Assembly (NCBI GenBank): GCA_037903355.1
Contig: JBAJFE010000034.1
Span: forward strand, 806,001 to 870,000
Reading direction: 5' to 3'
Length of the DNA stretch: 64,000 bases
From: Trichuris trichiura
Taxonomy: Eukaryota; Nematoda; Enoplea; Trichinellida; Trichuridae
The position numbers and the translations under genes are program-made. Below the pieces are notes generated by a model. The model was not told where the DNA came from, made no database searches, and saw nothing but the letters and a program-made list of their open reading frames with translations. Below, piece by piece: positions 25,119-37,083 of this stretch (positions within the stretch are counted from its first letter, which is position 1; every line of letters starts with the position of its first letter).

Positions 25119-28100
25119 ATGTCGTCGGCGTCGTACCTTGGTGGGAGTATAGGCCTACCTAATCCAGCGTTGCGGCTTGTGCTGTCCCAACTTGCGGGTA
25201 CTTTTTAAGTCTTGATCATTCTTAGTTCCTCACTTTTGTGTTTGAGGAATTCCGCTTGGAATCTACTACAGACGCGCATTTTATAATCAATCTCCAACGA
25301 AGCAGCAATGGTTTTTCACTGTTACTGGAGTTTGCCTATTTTTGTGCAACTACGGTAGGCCTATTAGTTTCTCTTTAACATCACTTTTGATCACAAATTT
25401 CAGGTTGGTCCACGATTCATTCAATGATCTCCGTTTTTGTAGCTTACCTTCTTTGTAAAGTAGCAGGAGGTTCTGTGTTTAGCGTTGTTTTTGCATATGC
25501 ATTCTACATGGTGAGTAATGCGTAGAATGCATAGACCGCCTACACTTTTTAATAATTCTAGTCGTATCTGGTAGCAGGATATCATTACAATATGTCAGAA
25601 ACATACGATTTGTCATGGACAATGCCTCAGTGCGTCCTTACCCTCCGTCTTATTGGATTGGTATTGGATGTATACGATGGGGGGCAGCCAGAGGTGACTT
25701 ACCTTGCGAAAGTCTTAAAGGCGCCATTAATTGACATAGTCTGCTTGCAGAGCATGCTTTCAGAGTATCAAAAGAAAGCTGCAATTAAAGACAAGCCAAG
25801 TCTGCTTGAAGTGGCTGCTTACTCATACTTCTACGGCAGTTCTCTCGTCGGTCCTCAGGTTTGTGAATGAACTTCGATTTCGTTTTCCCCGCAATCAAAA
25901 CTTCCTCGTTTCGCATGGTTAGCAATGACAAAGAGTTTGACATATTTTCGCTACTGAAAACTTGTCCTAATATGTGACGTTAGTTTTTGAGAGCAGGAAA
26001 AGTTTTTATTCATTGTAGCAGGTTCTTTTTTCGTTGAGCTCCATTGAAAAGCGCATGAGCTTTAGTGTGCTGTCGTGAATTGCTCTATTCAAGACAAGGT
26101 TTGCTAATGACCAAGTGAAACTTGACCAGAGCGTTTGCTAGTTCAGGTTCTATTTTTGCTCAATTCCACGAATGTCTTAGAACTTTTTGTAATGTTTCAA
26201 TCTTGAAGAAGTGGTGCTACTATAAATATTTTGGCAAAATTGTTAGCACTTAAGTAAATGATACGCCATTCCTTACCATTCCGTTGTTCTTTTTTTAATG
26301 GGTTGAATTAAAAAAGCGCAGCCATTTGTTTGTAAGATTGAAGTGTTTCAAATGAAGCATTTGTTTTTTCCCTTTCAAAGCATGTGTGAAATGGACTGCC
26401 TGAAATAAGTGTTCTTGCCACAAGATGCTTTATATTAAGTTTCATTAGTGGTTATTAATACTTAAAAAATTTTGTTTCAATGCAGGACTCTTTATGGATA
26501 ATGTTTAGGCTATCATACTTCAGTTCATCGTAAGACTATTTAATGTACTTACAAAAGTACGAAGATACTATTCTTTTTAACGTTTGCTAGGACTTCATAA
26601 TATTTGTATAGAGCGAATCATTTCTTGGAACATTTTAAGTACAGGGCCTTCGAGAGCACCTTCCCCTTTATCAGTATCAGCGTAATAGCTAATATATATA
26701 TACGCAGCACTGGAAAGAACGCATATTTTCTCAAGTCCTACGAGCAAACGTATGCCATTAGAATAGACGTCGGCGGTGCAGGAATGCAAAAGCTAAACGA
26801 TAGTCGTTTTTCGGAAGATGACTCACCTTTGCGTACTTTCTGACGCATATATAAAGCGGGGGCCCGAGAAAATGGTAATCAGTTGTGGAGAAGTTTGTTG
26901 AGTGTGCCAGGTGACGGAATGCTTCAGTGCCCAACTCTTCCTATTTCGTTATGGTCTTACGTGCTGTATGTAGCTTAAACGTTGTCACGGAGAAGCAGCG
27001 GTTGCCTCCTGTAGGCTAATGCTAGGCAGAACGCTTCCAATTTTCGGAGCACAGTCACCAGTTCACGGCACTAGGTGTGTGCTGCGATGGTTTTACCAGG
27101 TGTGGGTGTACGACCCCCTCGATACTCTACCATACGGAGAACAGTATACTTTCTTCGGACGATGATTCGGTATAGAGAGGACGTTCGGCGGTCCATTTAT
27201 GCTTAGCCACGTTGCTTTTCGTTTTTTTTATTGAAGTAATGATATTACTTTTCATTGTATGTAATAACAGAGTTCAGAAAGAGCTTTTCCACGTGAAGTA
27301 GCAGCAGGTCGAAGCATGCTTTAACTCTTTTCTTTCTGACGTTTTTCGTCAATTCACGTTGAATCGATTTCGGTACATTTTTGCTTTGCCGATTTGTACA
27401 GCGTGCTTGCGACCGTTGAGTTATACATCATTACCTCTTCTGCTAGTTGGCGTGCAGCCGCAGCGGCGTCCATGTGTTCTTCTATTGTTTTGTCTTTTAA
27501 CAAGGACCGCCAATGTCTACCACGTCTTCCTGCAATGAAGATATATGCCCTGTAGAACCTCTGAAACTGAATACGTGTTTACTGAGTTTCTTAGGAACGT
27601 GTTCTCTCCGAAACCTAACCAGACTTCGGTAAGCTTTGGCTGCATTAAGCCTTTCTTTGAACTTGTCTTGTAAAATAGACCGAAAACAGATGCTTTCCGT
27701 ATCAGTTAAAAAAAGTCTCTAAATCCACTACCACGAAAGCTGTGAGAAAGAAACTGCGCAGTACAACGGCGACATTGCTCTCTTCAGGAAAACAGTAAGA
27801 AATAAGAACTGTCGCGTGTAGGTATGAAGACGTTATAACGCAAATCGCGTCTGTTAAAATTTTTGACTTCGACTGCATCAACCTGATATTCCTGTTTCTT
27901 TTTATGTGTACGCGTTGCGAGAATTCAGAAAAGCTATAACATTTTGTAGCTATTGTCTTAAACATCAGGGGACCTTCCATGCTCGTGTTTTTGGGTTTAA
28001 TACTCCTGAGCAAACTATAATGCCGTTAGCAGCTTGGACGCTGAATTTACCGAGCATTTAACTTGGCTGGACAGAGGTGTGGTGCTTAAGTAGCAAGGAG

Positions 28101-31100
28101 GTGCTTTATGTAACTTTTAATTTTCTTATTTCCGCATGCGAATCCGCAACAGGTGGAGAAGCTTACAGTAGAGGGTATCCGTCTAGGAGATGGTCCTTTG
28201 CCAAATTGTTTCGCACTGTTCAAGATACCAATGTTTCGTGACGTAACATCATGTTTTCTGCTTTTGCGAAGTTGAAAGCCAGTTAAATTGCATTAAATTC
28301 AGTGTTTATCGAGGACGGGAAGTTTATTGTACTAACGCTTTTCCATAGTTCTGTTTGCGCTTGCTCAGCGCCTATCTCTGATAGTTCCGCTGTGCAATCA
28401 GTTGGTATTTAAGCCTTGTCAAAGAACGCTGCTTTATTAGCAGCGATTAATTCCACTATTATCTCGAAAATGCACGGTTCGTGCAGAACTAATTTGACAC
28501 CTTAGGAAACACTTCAGGCATGTGACATTGCTTGTGAAGAATGGGCTCAACTTAGCAGTCATCTAGATGCTTATGCTGAATGAGCACCTCCTTTACGCAC
28601 ATAAAAGCAAGCCGTCTTACAGTTGTGAGATTTTTATTGGGCGACCCTTTCGGACATAAATCATCTTTTATCATCAGCAGCTGCGCTTTATATCGGAATG
28701 AGCGTCTTATCTTACTTTACGCAGTGTTAAAATGCATTCTTTAGCAATATAGGCATACACACATAGTCAGTTCTGATATGAGCCAACTGATTTACTGTTG
28801 GGAAATTTCGCCTCACACGAGAAGTGTAAAAAATGATTTCGAGACAGAGCTTCTAGAAAATGCCTCCACGTTAGACAGTACGAGAGAAGGAGGGCACTTA
28901 CAATGACGCTAACGATAAGATAGGAGCGATCCCGAAAGCTACTTTTTTCTGATTTTGTATACGATTAAAACTTTCTCGCTTTTTACGATGCACCGACCGA
29001 TTAACAGGGCAAAACCGTAATCAGTATTAGGTGAGAAGAAAATGTAAACTTATGAAACACTTGATATAGAGTAAACAGTTTTGTTGTTAGGCTATTGTCC
29101 CGTTATTTCAATGAACAAAGCTTTTTCCGGATCTGTCAGGTTATGCTTCAACTTGTCTTAAGCGGATAGGCAAAGAGAAACCTATTCTCTTTGCCCCTTC
29201 TCGTTTGTTCATTTGTTGGATAATTGCTGAATAAGTGCATTTGCAATAGCTTCGGTAACTCGAGTTAATTGCAACGGACAACCTGCTATTTCCTTGCACA
29301 TTTATTGCATCTATTTATTCATTAACATTATTGTACGGAAAAGCTACCCGTTCAGAAAATCGTTTAATTGCGAAGCTTTCGGGGATCACCTGTCCCCGTC
29401 TTCAGCGCAGGTAACTGACAGAGTGAGTGCTGGCCTGCCCCTTATGTAGGACTGGTGCTTTAAACCGCGGGAGACTTCGGTCGTTTTAAAGGGGATCCGA
29501 CATTATTTTAAAAAGGCGGGCGGAAAACGGGGACGGCGAAAGGGGAGCAACAAAGGGAGAAAAGAAAGAAAGAGTGGGAAAAAAAGAATAAAAAAAAGAA
29601 AGAAAAAAAGAATGAAGGGGGGGGCAAGGGAATTAACCGGGCTGGGGAAACTTCCAAGTCACGGATGTGCACCGTTATCGTCCCTGTACAGGCGATTCTT
29701 GTAGGCGGCAGCAGTTGGTGGCCCTGATGATGTTGGTCCAGGTGTCACTGATTGCGATGCCACCGTCCCTGTTAATGTTGGAATTGAACTTTGTGTAAAA
29801 GGCTTCATTCATCTTCCTAATCGTAAAGTGCCTTTCTTTGCACAGCACTTTTGCACGCAGTTGACCCGTGCATCGCGCTGCGTGCTGTGCCACCGCTGAA
29901 CTCTGGCTGGCTCTCTCCATGTCAACTCGCGTATCCAGTGTTGGCGGACGGCCACGTGACGTGATGGACGGTTCTCCGTTCAAACGGTTGACTGCGTTCC
30001 TGTACCTGGTTAAAGACCTCATGTGCTCCTGCCACCTGTGTGCCAGCGTATAACATGTTTCACCAATGTACGTGGATGAACATCCACACTTGATTGCATA
30101 AACTACCCCAGGGCACTGGTCCGGAGGTACTGGTTTCTTTGTCATTCCGTAATATTGAACGGAGACTTGGGTTCCCTTTGAACCAGACTTGGAAGCCTAG
30201 TCTGTTCCCAAGCCTTTTGATTTTTTCCCCTAGGCCTGCGTAATATGGAAGGATCAGGCGCAGTCCTGGAGCAGGTCTTTTTGTCCTTGTCCTTCCTCCC
30301 AGTTTTCGCTGGATTGTTGAGTTTATTATGTGGGTGGGGTATCCGTTCTTTTCAAAGGTTCGTCGTAGGTGGTTCAGTCCTCTTCCAAATATTCCGGATC
30401 GCAGATCGCCAAAGCTCGGTCCACCATCCCCCCCCCCCCCAATATCCCAATTATAATGTGTCGCGGATGGTGCGACGTGTACTCAACATATTTGTCTGAG
30501 TGCGTCGGTTTTCGGTAGACAGTAGTTTTAATACCCTCTTGCTGTTTTAATACCCCGTTTTCCGCTCCCCCCCCTTTTTAAAATAATGTCGGATCCCCTT
30601 TAAAACGACCCAAGTCTCCTGCGGTTTAAAGCACCAGTCCCACATAAGGGGCGGGCCAGCACTCACTCTGTCAGTTATCTGCGCTGAAGACGGGGACAGG
30701 TGATCCCCGAAAGCTTCGCAATTAAACGATTTTCTGAACGGGTAGCTTTTCCGTACAATAATGTTAATACACACACCCGTTAAAAGGAGCTGTTTTCAAA
30801 GGTATTTATTCATTTTTTTATTTGTGCATCTATCGTCGCGGAAGTTGTCCCATTGTAATATTCAGCAAATTTATTTCTTGAGCTTTCAGGTGTAATGCGT
30901 TTCTAGATGTTACAATACAGCTGTCGGAAGCAAGTTTATTGAATGTTTTAATGGGACCACTTCGGTGATAATAAACTTGTATACTCTACGGAAAGTCAAG
31001 CTAAAGCTCAACCATTCCTCAATGGCTGAACCAAATGCCATGAAGTTTCGCGGTCGAACATTTGAGTTTACACGTGAAACAACCACATCAAAACTTTTTA

Positions 31101-33068
31101 GAAAGATAGAACTGTGTGGCTAACATGGGAAGTTTCTGGATGCCGCCATGTATAGATGTGAGAAAAAGTTGAGAGTTTAATGTGCATTTTCTAAGCACCT
31201 ACTCTGGCTGGGCAGCTTAGCCTACGTATTGCTACCCTCGATACCTGTCTCTTGTTTATCATGAATGATCGGGTTGGTTTGAAGGAACCTCTGATTGAAT
31301 ATTATGTAGTTAACTAGCTTCAAAAACTCTTTACTGTTATGTAGAGGTCTTTTATATTGTAATACTACATCTGAACTTACAGGTTTTGAAAACGTTTTTG
31401 ATTTTCATTATTGTCCAGCAAGTCTATTAAACAGGCCAAAGAGGGTAAGATGACCGGATACCTCTCAGTTAATTAGCAGAGTCGAGTAACGCTGAACGTA
31501 CGAACTGGCATGTGGGATTTTCCTGACTTTATAGTTTCTTCTTTAATCAGCTTTTGATGAGGCATTATTTTTCCGCGAGACGCTGAGCTCGACAATGCAT
31601 CGTGTCATTTTTCGTTTATTTATACAATAGTTGTTGCTAAGATACTAAAGTTTTTTATGTCTTTTTTGCCTGTCCTTTTTTCTCCGCTGCAGGCAGATCG
31701 AAAATTTTTAAATGGGAACAATTTTCCCCGATCTTTCAATTTCAAAATCGTTTGTCATTTCTATGTGTTTAGTATCCTCTTAGTCGCTTTCGTCAACTTA
31801 TAAATGGCGAATACAGCAAACCGGGAACCGAAGAGCCGCCGGACAGGTAATTTTAGTGATATTTTTTAATATCCTACACGACTTCCTTACAGTGTGGTAC
31901 CTGCCATAGGACGACTTCTTCCTGGACTTGGGTTCGCAATAGGGCATGCAATCTTCCACCCCAAATGGCCAACGGAGTTTTGCCTAACTGATGAGTTCAC
32001 TGTAAATTTTACATTTTCGTTTCATCTATACCTTTACGATGACGAACGTTCTTTTTGATTATTTGCGTATTTATAGTTTTTTGCTATGCATGGTCATGAT
32101 TTTTTCAGACCTACTCATTCTGGGAAAGAGCGTGGTACATAATAGTTTGGTTCCGCTTCATAATCATGCGTTACCAGGCAGTCTGGTTGATTGCCGTAAG
32201 CGGGAGCCAGGCCTCCCATGGTTGGTTATATTAAGTCAGTTGTCATTTTAGGAAGGCGTTTGCATTCTGAACGGGCTGGGTCATAATATTCATCCGAAAA
32301 CGGGCGAGCAGTTATGGGACGGCGTGCGAAACTTCCGGCTCTCCAAGTTCGAATTGAGCGCCACCTTTCAAGGCATCATTGAAAGTTTCAACTACAACAC
32401 TAATCAGTGGGCTTTGAAGTAGGCTAGATTTTTTATCGCTCCTTCTTGGCCCTTCGTCTAGCGACTGTTCTTGTCAGCTATTGCTTCAAACGACTGCGGT
32501 TTCTTGGAAGCAAAAACTTAAGCCATGTGCTAACACTGGCATTCTTGGCTTTGTGGCATGGTACGAATAGTGGTTACTTTGTATGTTTCTTGTTTGAATA
32601 CGTCTGCGTAATTGCGGAACGCCAGGTTTGCCTGCATACCGTTCCACGACGACCGTGTAACTTGATTTCCGTTATAAATTGTAGATGAAATATGTCGTGC
32701 GTAGAGAAACGTACATCCGGGAGTGGCTGTCAGTTCCCATCGTTTCCGTTTCTTCATGGTTTGTTCAGAAGTTGCTTGTCCTCTACTGCTGTGCTTTTGG
32801 TTTTCTTCCTTTTTCTTTGCTGACTTATAAAAAGTGGTGGAAAGTAAGTTCTCGTTATCAGTTTACTGTCTTGTGTGTTAGTCGCATTGGTTTTTAGGCT
32901 TATTCAAGGTTATATTTTGCTGGTTGGCTGGGTGTGGGCGTTTTTTGGCCTCTCGCTTTTTCATGGTATAAAAAGAGTATTGTCCACACTGAAAGTGTGA
33001 AGAAAGACCAGCTGGTCCAACCGACTAGCCCGAAGCAATGGAATGGTGCTTTGGCAAAGGAAGAATAA
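25119..33068 (+). CDS. LPCAT3: MBOAT lysophospholipid acyltransferase (LPCAT3/MBOAT5-like)
   Basis: A multi-pass ER acyltransferase that re-acylates lysophospholipids. Eleven exons: 25119-25197, 25247-25354, 25404-25510, 25562-25858, 31773-31846, 31893-32001, 32109-32195, 32252-32418, 32478-32625, 32685-32843, 32898-33068; phases agree, giving 501 residues (human 487). Diagnostic blocks: YDLSWTMPQCVLTLRLIGL, PSLLEVAAYSYFYGSSLVGPQ, the catalytic Asn region FNYNTNQW, the catalytic His region FLALWHGTNSGYF, and the closing YKKWWK. Exon 4 has an insertion of about 17 residues after DVYDGG relative to human. Intron 4 spans 5.9 kb and contains two Penelope-type insertions. Substrate preference cannot be read from the sequence; orthology to LPCAT3 is by block similarity. 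Confidence 0.95.
28615..28960. mobile_element. Degenerate Penelope-type insertion in MBOAT intron 4
   Basis: The left end has a minus-strand hammerhead-like core (CTGATGA at 28677-28671, GAAA at 28651-28648, 19 nt apart, followed by a GGG-TCG-CCC hairpin). The right end has a decayed plus-strand core (CTAACGA at 28909-28915, 18 nt, GAAAGCT from 28934). This is the same outward-facing arrangement as the better preserved copies. The borders are approximate and the arms have diverged. Confidence 0.45.
29362..29412 (-). ncRNA. Hammerhead-ribozyme-like motif, left arm
   Basis: Read on the minus strand: CGCTGAAGA, an 18-nt segment whose GGGG and CCCC pair as stem II, then GAAA and a GC-TTC-GC mini-hairpin as stem III. 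These are the conserved boxes and minimal stem III expected for Penelope hammerheads. The cleavage triplet was not settled. Confidence 0.75.
29675..30240 (-). pseudogene. GIY-YIG endonuclease region of a Penelope-like element
   Basis: The main frame (30145-29675, 156 codons) shows GVVYAIKCGCSSTYIGET (the GVY and YIG core), HRWQEH with the catalytic Arg position, and the downstream segment RKMNEAFYTKFNSNINRDGG typical of Penelope endonucleases. Upstream, in another frame (about 30240-30146), is the linker that precedes this domain in these elements (FQVWFKGNPSLRSILR), so a frameshift separates the two. The reverse transcriptase is absent. The protein is a remnant, and its endonuclease part is surprisingly open. 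Confidence 0.85.
30678..30730 (+). ncRNA. Hammerhead-ribozyme-like motif, right arm
   Basis: Exact counterpart of the left-arm motif on the opposite strand: CTGAAGA (30684-30690), 18 nt with the GGGG/CCCC stem II, GAAA (30709-30712), then GC-TTC-GC. Both copies keep identical cores, so the sequence is either young or constrained. Confidence 0.75.
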
Positions 33069-35313
33069 CTGATTTTTGTCACCTGTATTCTTGTTATGAG
33101 CTGTTTAGTTTTGCAGGTTAAATACACATCCTCGGCGCTACTCCCGCATTATGTTCTCATTTCAACACGTAGTGCTGAACGTGAACTGAGTTTTTGCTAT
33201 TTATTCATGCAGTCTTGATCGTTATATGCCGTTGGGCACATCTGCTGCGTTCTCCGTTTGCTTGCCTCTTGTATTCGTCTGTTTTCAATTGACGAAGAAG
33301 CTGATGCATTGATTCTCGACCAGTTGCCTAAGTACCTCCCTATTTTCTCCTCTGCGTCTAAGTGGTTTACTTTTGTTGCCGTGGTTTGTGATTGATGACA
33401 ACAAAAAGAAATTCACTGCTTCTCCATGACACGATATTTTCATGTCTGGCAAGTCGTTCTATGTCCTATGATCTTCATTAATGCATTCCAACGGGATGTT
33501 AACCTTGGCGTTTTAGCGGGTTCGTGGTGCTGATATCTAGTGAACTCATCACTGTTTCGCATTGGGAGATGCTTAGGGTGTCCTCCTTTGCCTCAGCAAT
33601 AGGTAATTTTTCAGACGCTTAATCTTGCATTTTACCTACCTGTTATGCTCGAGAATTACGTAAGGGCGTAATAGCACAAGCGCTGGTTCTGTTTAAAAGT
33701 TGGAATCATTTTTGCTCGGCATTTTATGTCGTTAATGTAACTAAAACGAAATACAGAATAAAAAGTCCAAACCGAGTACAGTATTATTAGTTTTCATGTC
33801 TACGTTTCGTCTATGACAAGTGATACGGGCATTCTCATACGAACGCGTCGCATCTAGAAATTATGCTTTCCTTTGATATTGGTAATTATTTACTGCTGAA
33901 AACTGGATTTCTTGTAGGTGATTGCTGGTATTGCGTAGCTCTTCTTTGACGACAGCTAGAGAAATTGTTCTTGCTGCTCAACGAGTGCAGCAGCCTACTG
34001 GATAACGTTGAGTTTTCTCTAATTACAGAGTCGCTGAATAATGTTAACAAGTTTTTCAGATGTTGTCCAAAACAGGCATGAAACTATCTTTCATAGAAGT
34101 TTTAACCAACTCCGTCGAACGGTAAGTTTAAATATGATTTTTTTCTTAAACCTACATCAACTGATGATATTTCGCTGACGGTGTTAGTAGGATAAAGTGA
34201 AAATGTTTGTAGAAGCATGTACATTGCAGCTTCCAGATAATGCTCTTTGCTAATGTACCCTTTTGGGTCAGCTGTTACCAGCTTTTCGATTTCGCTCAAA
34301 TGGGTAGAAGCTTTTCTTCTTATCTTAAAAATGCCAGAACCACTTTCTTATTCGACGTTATAAGTTGGGAGTAGGGTGCCGTCTTCACGTCTTTTTAGCA
34401 TGCTGAAATGCATCGTTCTACTGTTGTATATATATAATCTGATACTTCTTTTCAGAACTGTCTACAAGGTTACATTATCTAGTAGTGAAATAATGCAGCT
34501 TCCGTGTTTTCTTTTTTCTTTCTTCCGTGTTAGGCAAATTATTAATAGAAAAAAATAACATTGAATCCAAAGCTGATCAATTAACAACATAAAATGCCGA
34601 CTAGCTACGGTTGCGCTCAATTTTCCATTCTGTTGAAATCAAATTCGTTGAAACCATCGTTTCGCACGCATCATTTATATAGCACTTGCGCAAGTTTAAA
34701 TTAATGGACAATAAAGCAAACTATCAGCTTTCAAAATAGCCTACCGGATTTTTTACATTAATTGTTCAGTCACGCCATTAGCATCTGTTAGAAAATAATA
34801 ATCCACTTCCCTGTTTCTTAAATTTGTCAAATTCTTGATTTTTCGAACAAATGTCACCTTGCAGCCCTCTCTTCACCCTTAATAACTCATACGTATGTCT
34901 GTAGCATCAGCAGTAATTGGTTCAAAGACTTCTAGCGCATAAGAATTTCCTAGCCCAAACAGAAGCCTTTGTGATAAACAAAGAATAGGTAAGCCTCTTT
35001 GTGCTGTACATTTTGAATAATCTTTGCATTCTGTGTGTCTACGGTGACAACTTGGTGGCTAAGACGTCACCATAAGCAAACATGGACGAAAAACTACTAA
35101 ACAGCATGTAAGACTTTACCCGCTCCTGAGTCGCCCCAATCGTTCTGACACGGCTTATCAACTAGTTTGCTGTGGTTTACACAATGCTATCCGCTAATTT
35201 GGCCATGGTGACTGTGTCACATCTGACAAGGTTGACCCGTTGGGGCCATCGTGCAACCTGCAGTTAAACAGCACTGACCTACTGCTTTCTTATTCCAGGA
35301 TCTGTCGGCCCGT
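33069..35313. other. Intergenic region before the BEL/Pao element
   Basis: 2.2 kb with no supported gene. Open frames up to 65 codons (for example 34102-34299 minus) resemble no family I know. The MBOAT 3' untranslated region presumably occupies the start. Confidence 0.4.
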
Positions 35314-35711
35314 TGTCGCTGCTTGATCAAAAGCACAACCTTTTGTTTTCGCGTAGCCACAGATGCATCATTTCCGTGTTATCCTCATTTTCATGCAGCA
35401 AGCGCGCCTGTACGCCCATTTGGCTGACAACTTTTGCTCGCGCACACCCCTCCGGAACTTTGAATCCGGTTTTCCCGGTAACAAGTGTTCAACGTTCGCA
35501 AGGGTGCCTAGATGCCTGGCCCGCATTTACTTTCCGTTTTCATTACGCATGCAGCCGTTCCGTAGTCCATTGTGTTCTGCCGCTCCGTTTTTGTCACCCG
35601 TTCCGTTATCATCTTCCCTTTGTACACTTGTGTTCTGCTTTCGTGTATTTGCCGTTCATTACCATGAAATGGTATCGTTGCTGAAACTCTGAGTCCTATA
35701 ATGCAGCAACG
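35314..35711 (+). repeat. 5' LTR of the BEL/Pao element
   Basis: It starts TGTCGCTGCTTGATCAAAAG and matches 39547-39943 along its length with scattered substitutions. Frames here, such as 35363-35692, are LTR sequence, not genes. The right border is approximate. Confidence 0.85.
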
Positions 35712-35745
35712 ACAAATGGTTCTTCGAGCCGGATAGTTTGGGATC

Positions 35746-36910
35746 ATGCGCCGTTCCTGTTCTGTGCATCCAAGTACAGCCGTTAGTTCTCCTGTCGTTT
35801 CCACCGAGAACGGTAGGAACACAAGCGAGGAGTTAGCATGTATGTGGGATCTCCCGAACGCTCTGACGGAGAAGTTGGACCGCATTGCACTTGGCCCTGT
35901 GCCAAGCAGTCGTCATGAAGAACCGATTTCACGGCAGACCACTGATAACGTTACTTTTATTGGAACGGCTGAAGATAAATCCTTCAGCGCCAGCGGCGCT
36001 TCAGTCTAAGTCGACCAGACGTGGTTTGCCCGACTACTTCTAATCCACCCAGCAATATGCATAGTTCGAACCCATGGCTGCAGAAACTTGTGCCAGCAGC
36101 TAACATCGAAATATTCGATGGGGACCCAAAGAGTTGGCCCCGTTTTATCGCTGGATTCAATTCGATGGTTCACGTACGTTATCTTCCGATGTGAATCGCT
36201 TGGTCGTATTGGCGCAGTTACTATCCCCTCGTCTTCGTGATGGTTTCGCAGGGATGTCGTCTACTCCAACGATGCACCATCAAGTGCTGCAAGAGCTGCA
36301 GAACCTGTACGCCGATCCAGTAGCCGCCGTCCAGTCTCATGCTGTTGCTTTGACCAGCATAGAACCCCTACGTTCAGAGTCTTTATTACAGAGATGGAGC
36401 GGTTCTATTTACAAATGAATGGACTGATCACTGTACTGAAAACGAATCAGCGTCATCATGAATTGAATTCTGTCATCTTAGCCAGGTTTTCATTAAGTTA
36501 ACTCGAAATCGACGAGAGAAATGGGCACGTCAGGTCCGCTTGCGCCCACCTGAGACATTAAATCTCCGCCATTTTGTCGACTGGTTCAAGGAATTGGTGA
36601 CAGAAAAGCGTCTGTTAAGCGGCTTCACGAGTCAGGAACAGAACGCCATCGCAACAGCGCCGCCTGGGAGGCGCCGGGGAGTTCTCAAAATGGTGACGGA
36701 ATCAAAGGGTGTTAGACCAGCGGCTGTATCACCGTTGCGTCAATGCATCGCCTGCGACGCTGATTTTCACGGTATTACTTCTTGCCCGGCGTTTTTGGGA
36801 ATGGATATAACCGAGCGTCTGGCGGTTATTCGCAATGGCTGACTGTGCATCCGTTGCCTCAAACCAGGTCACTTAAAACAGAACTGCAGATCAATGCGGA
36901 AGTGCTGAGT
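35746..36910 (+). pseudogene. BEL/Pao gag remnant
   Basis: Three frame-disrupted pieces. The segment around 36100 reads FDGDPKSWPRFI, a typical gag block of this superfamily; 36540-36842 continues; and just after a TGA the zinc knuckle CIRCLKPGHLKQNC (CX2CX4HX4C) is visible. Frame changes and at least one stop break it. Confidence 0.75.
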
Positions 36911-37083
36911 GACCGGGTGCAGAGAGTTCCCCACCATCCCCTGCTTCATGGGGCACCTCGCATTTACCCAGTCAACTCAGCTAACCGAGACTCGCCTCCA
37001 GTAGAAAACCAGGGGCTGGTGAAAGCGTCTGTCCACTCGGCTGCGGTGAGTATTCAAGCAATTACTACGTTCTTTGTGCTGTG

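Larger units (their letters stand above)
29312..30814 (-). mobile_element. Penelope-like element, 5'-truncated, with inverted arms
   Basis: Inverted arms of about 215 bp (29321 to about 29535 and about 30553 to 30768) share long identical blocks, each ending in a hammerhead-like motif. A 12-bp direct repeat TATTTATTCATT (29312-29323 and 30803-30814) is a likely target-site duplication, with 34 nt between the right arm and it. The interior carries the C-terminal linker and GIY-YIG endonuclease of a Penelope-like element on the minus strand; no reverse transcriptase core remains. A purine-rich tract (about 29553-29631) and a C-run near 30427 lie inside. Confidence 0.85.

Noticed and set aside
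28154..28205. Exon-like segment after an AACAG site in MBOAT intron 4
   Set aside because: Looked like the residues preceding the ER loop, but the exon at 31773-31846 fits in phase and sequence much better.
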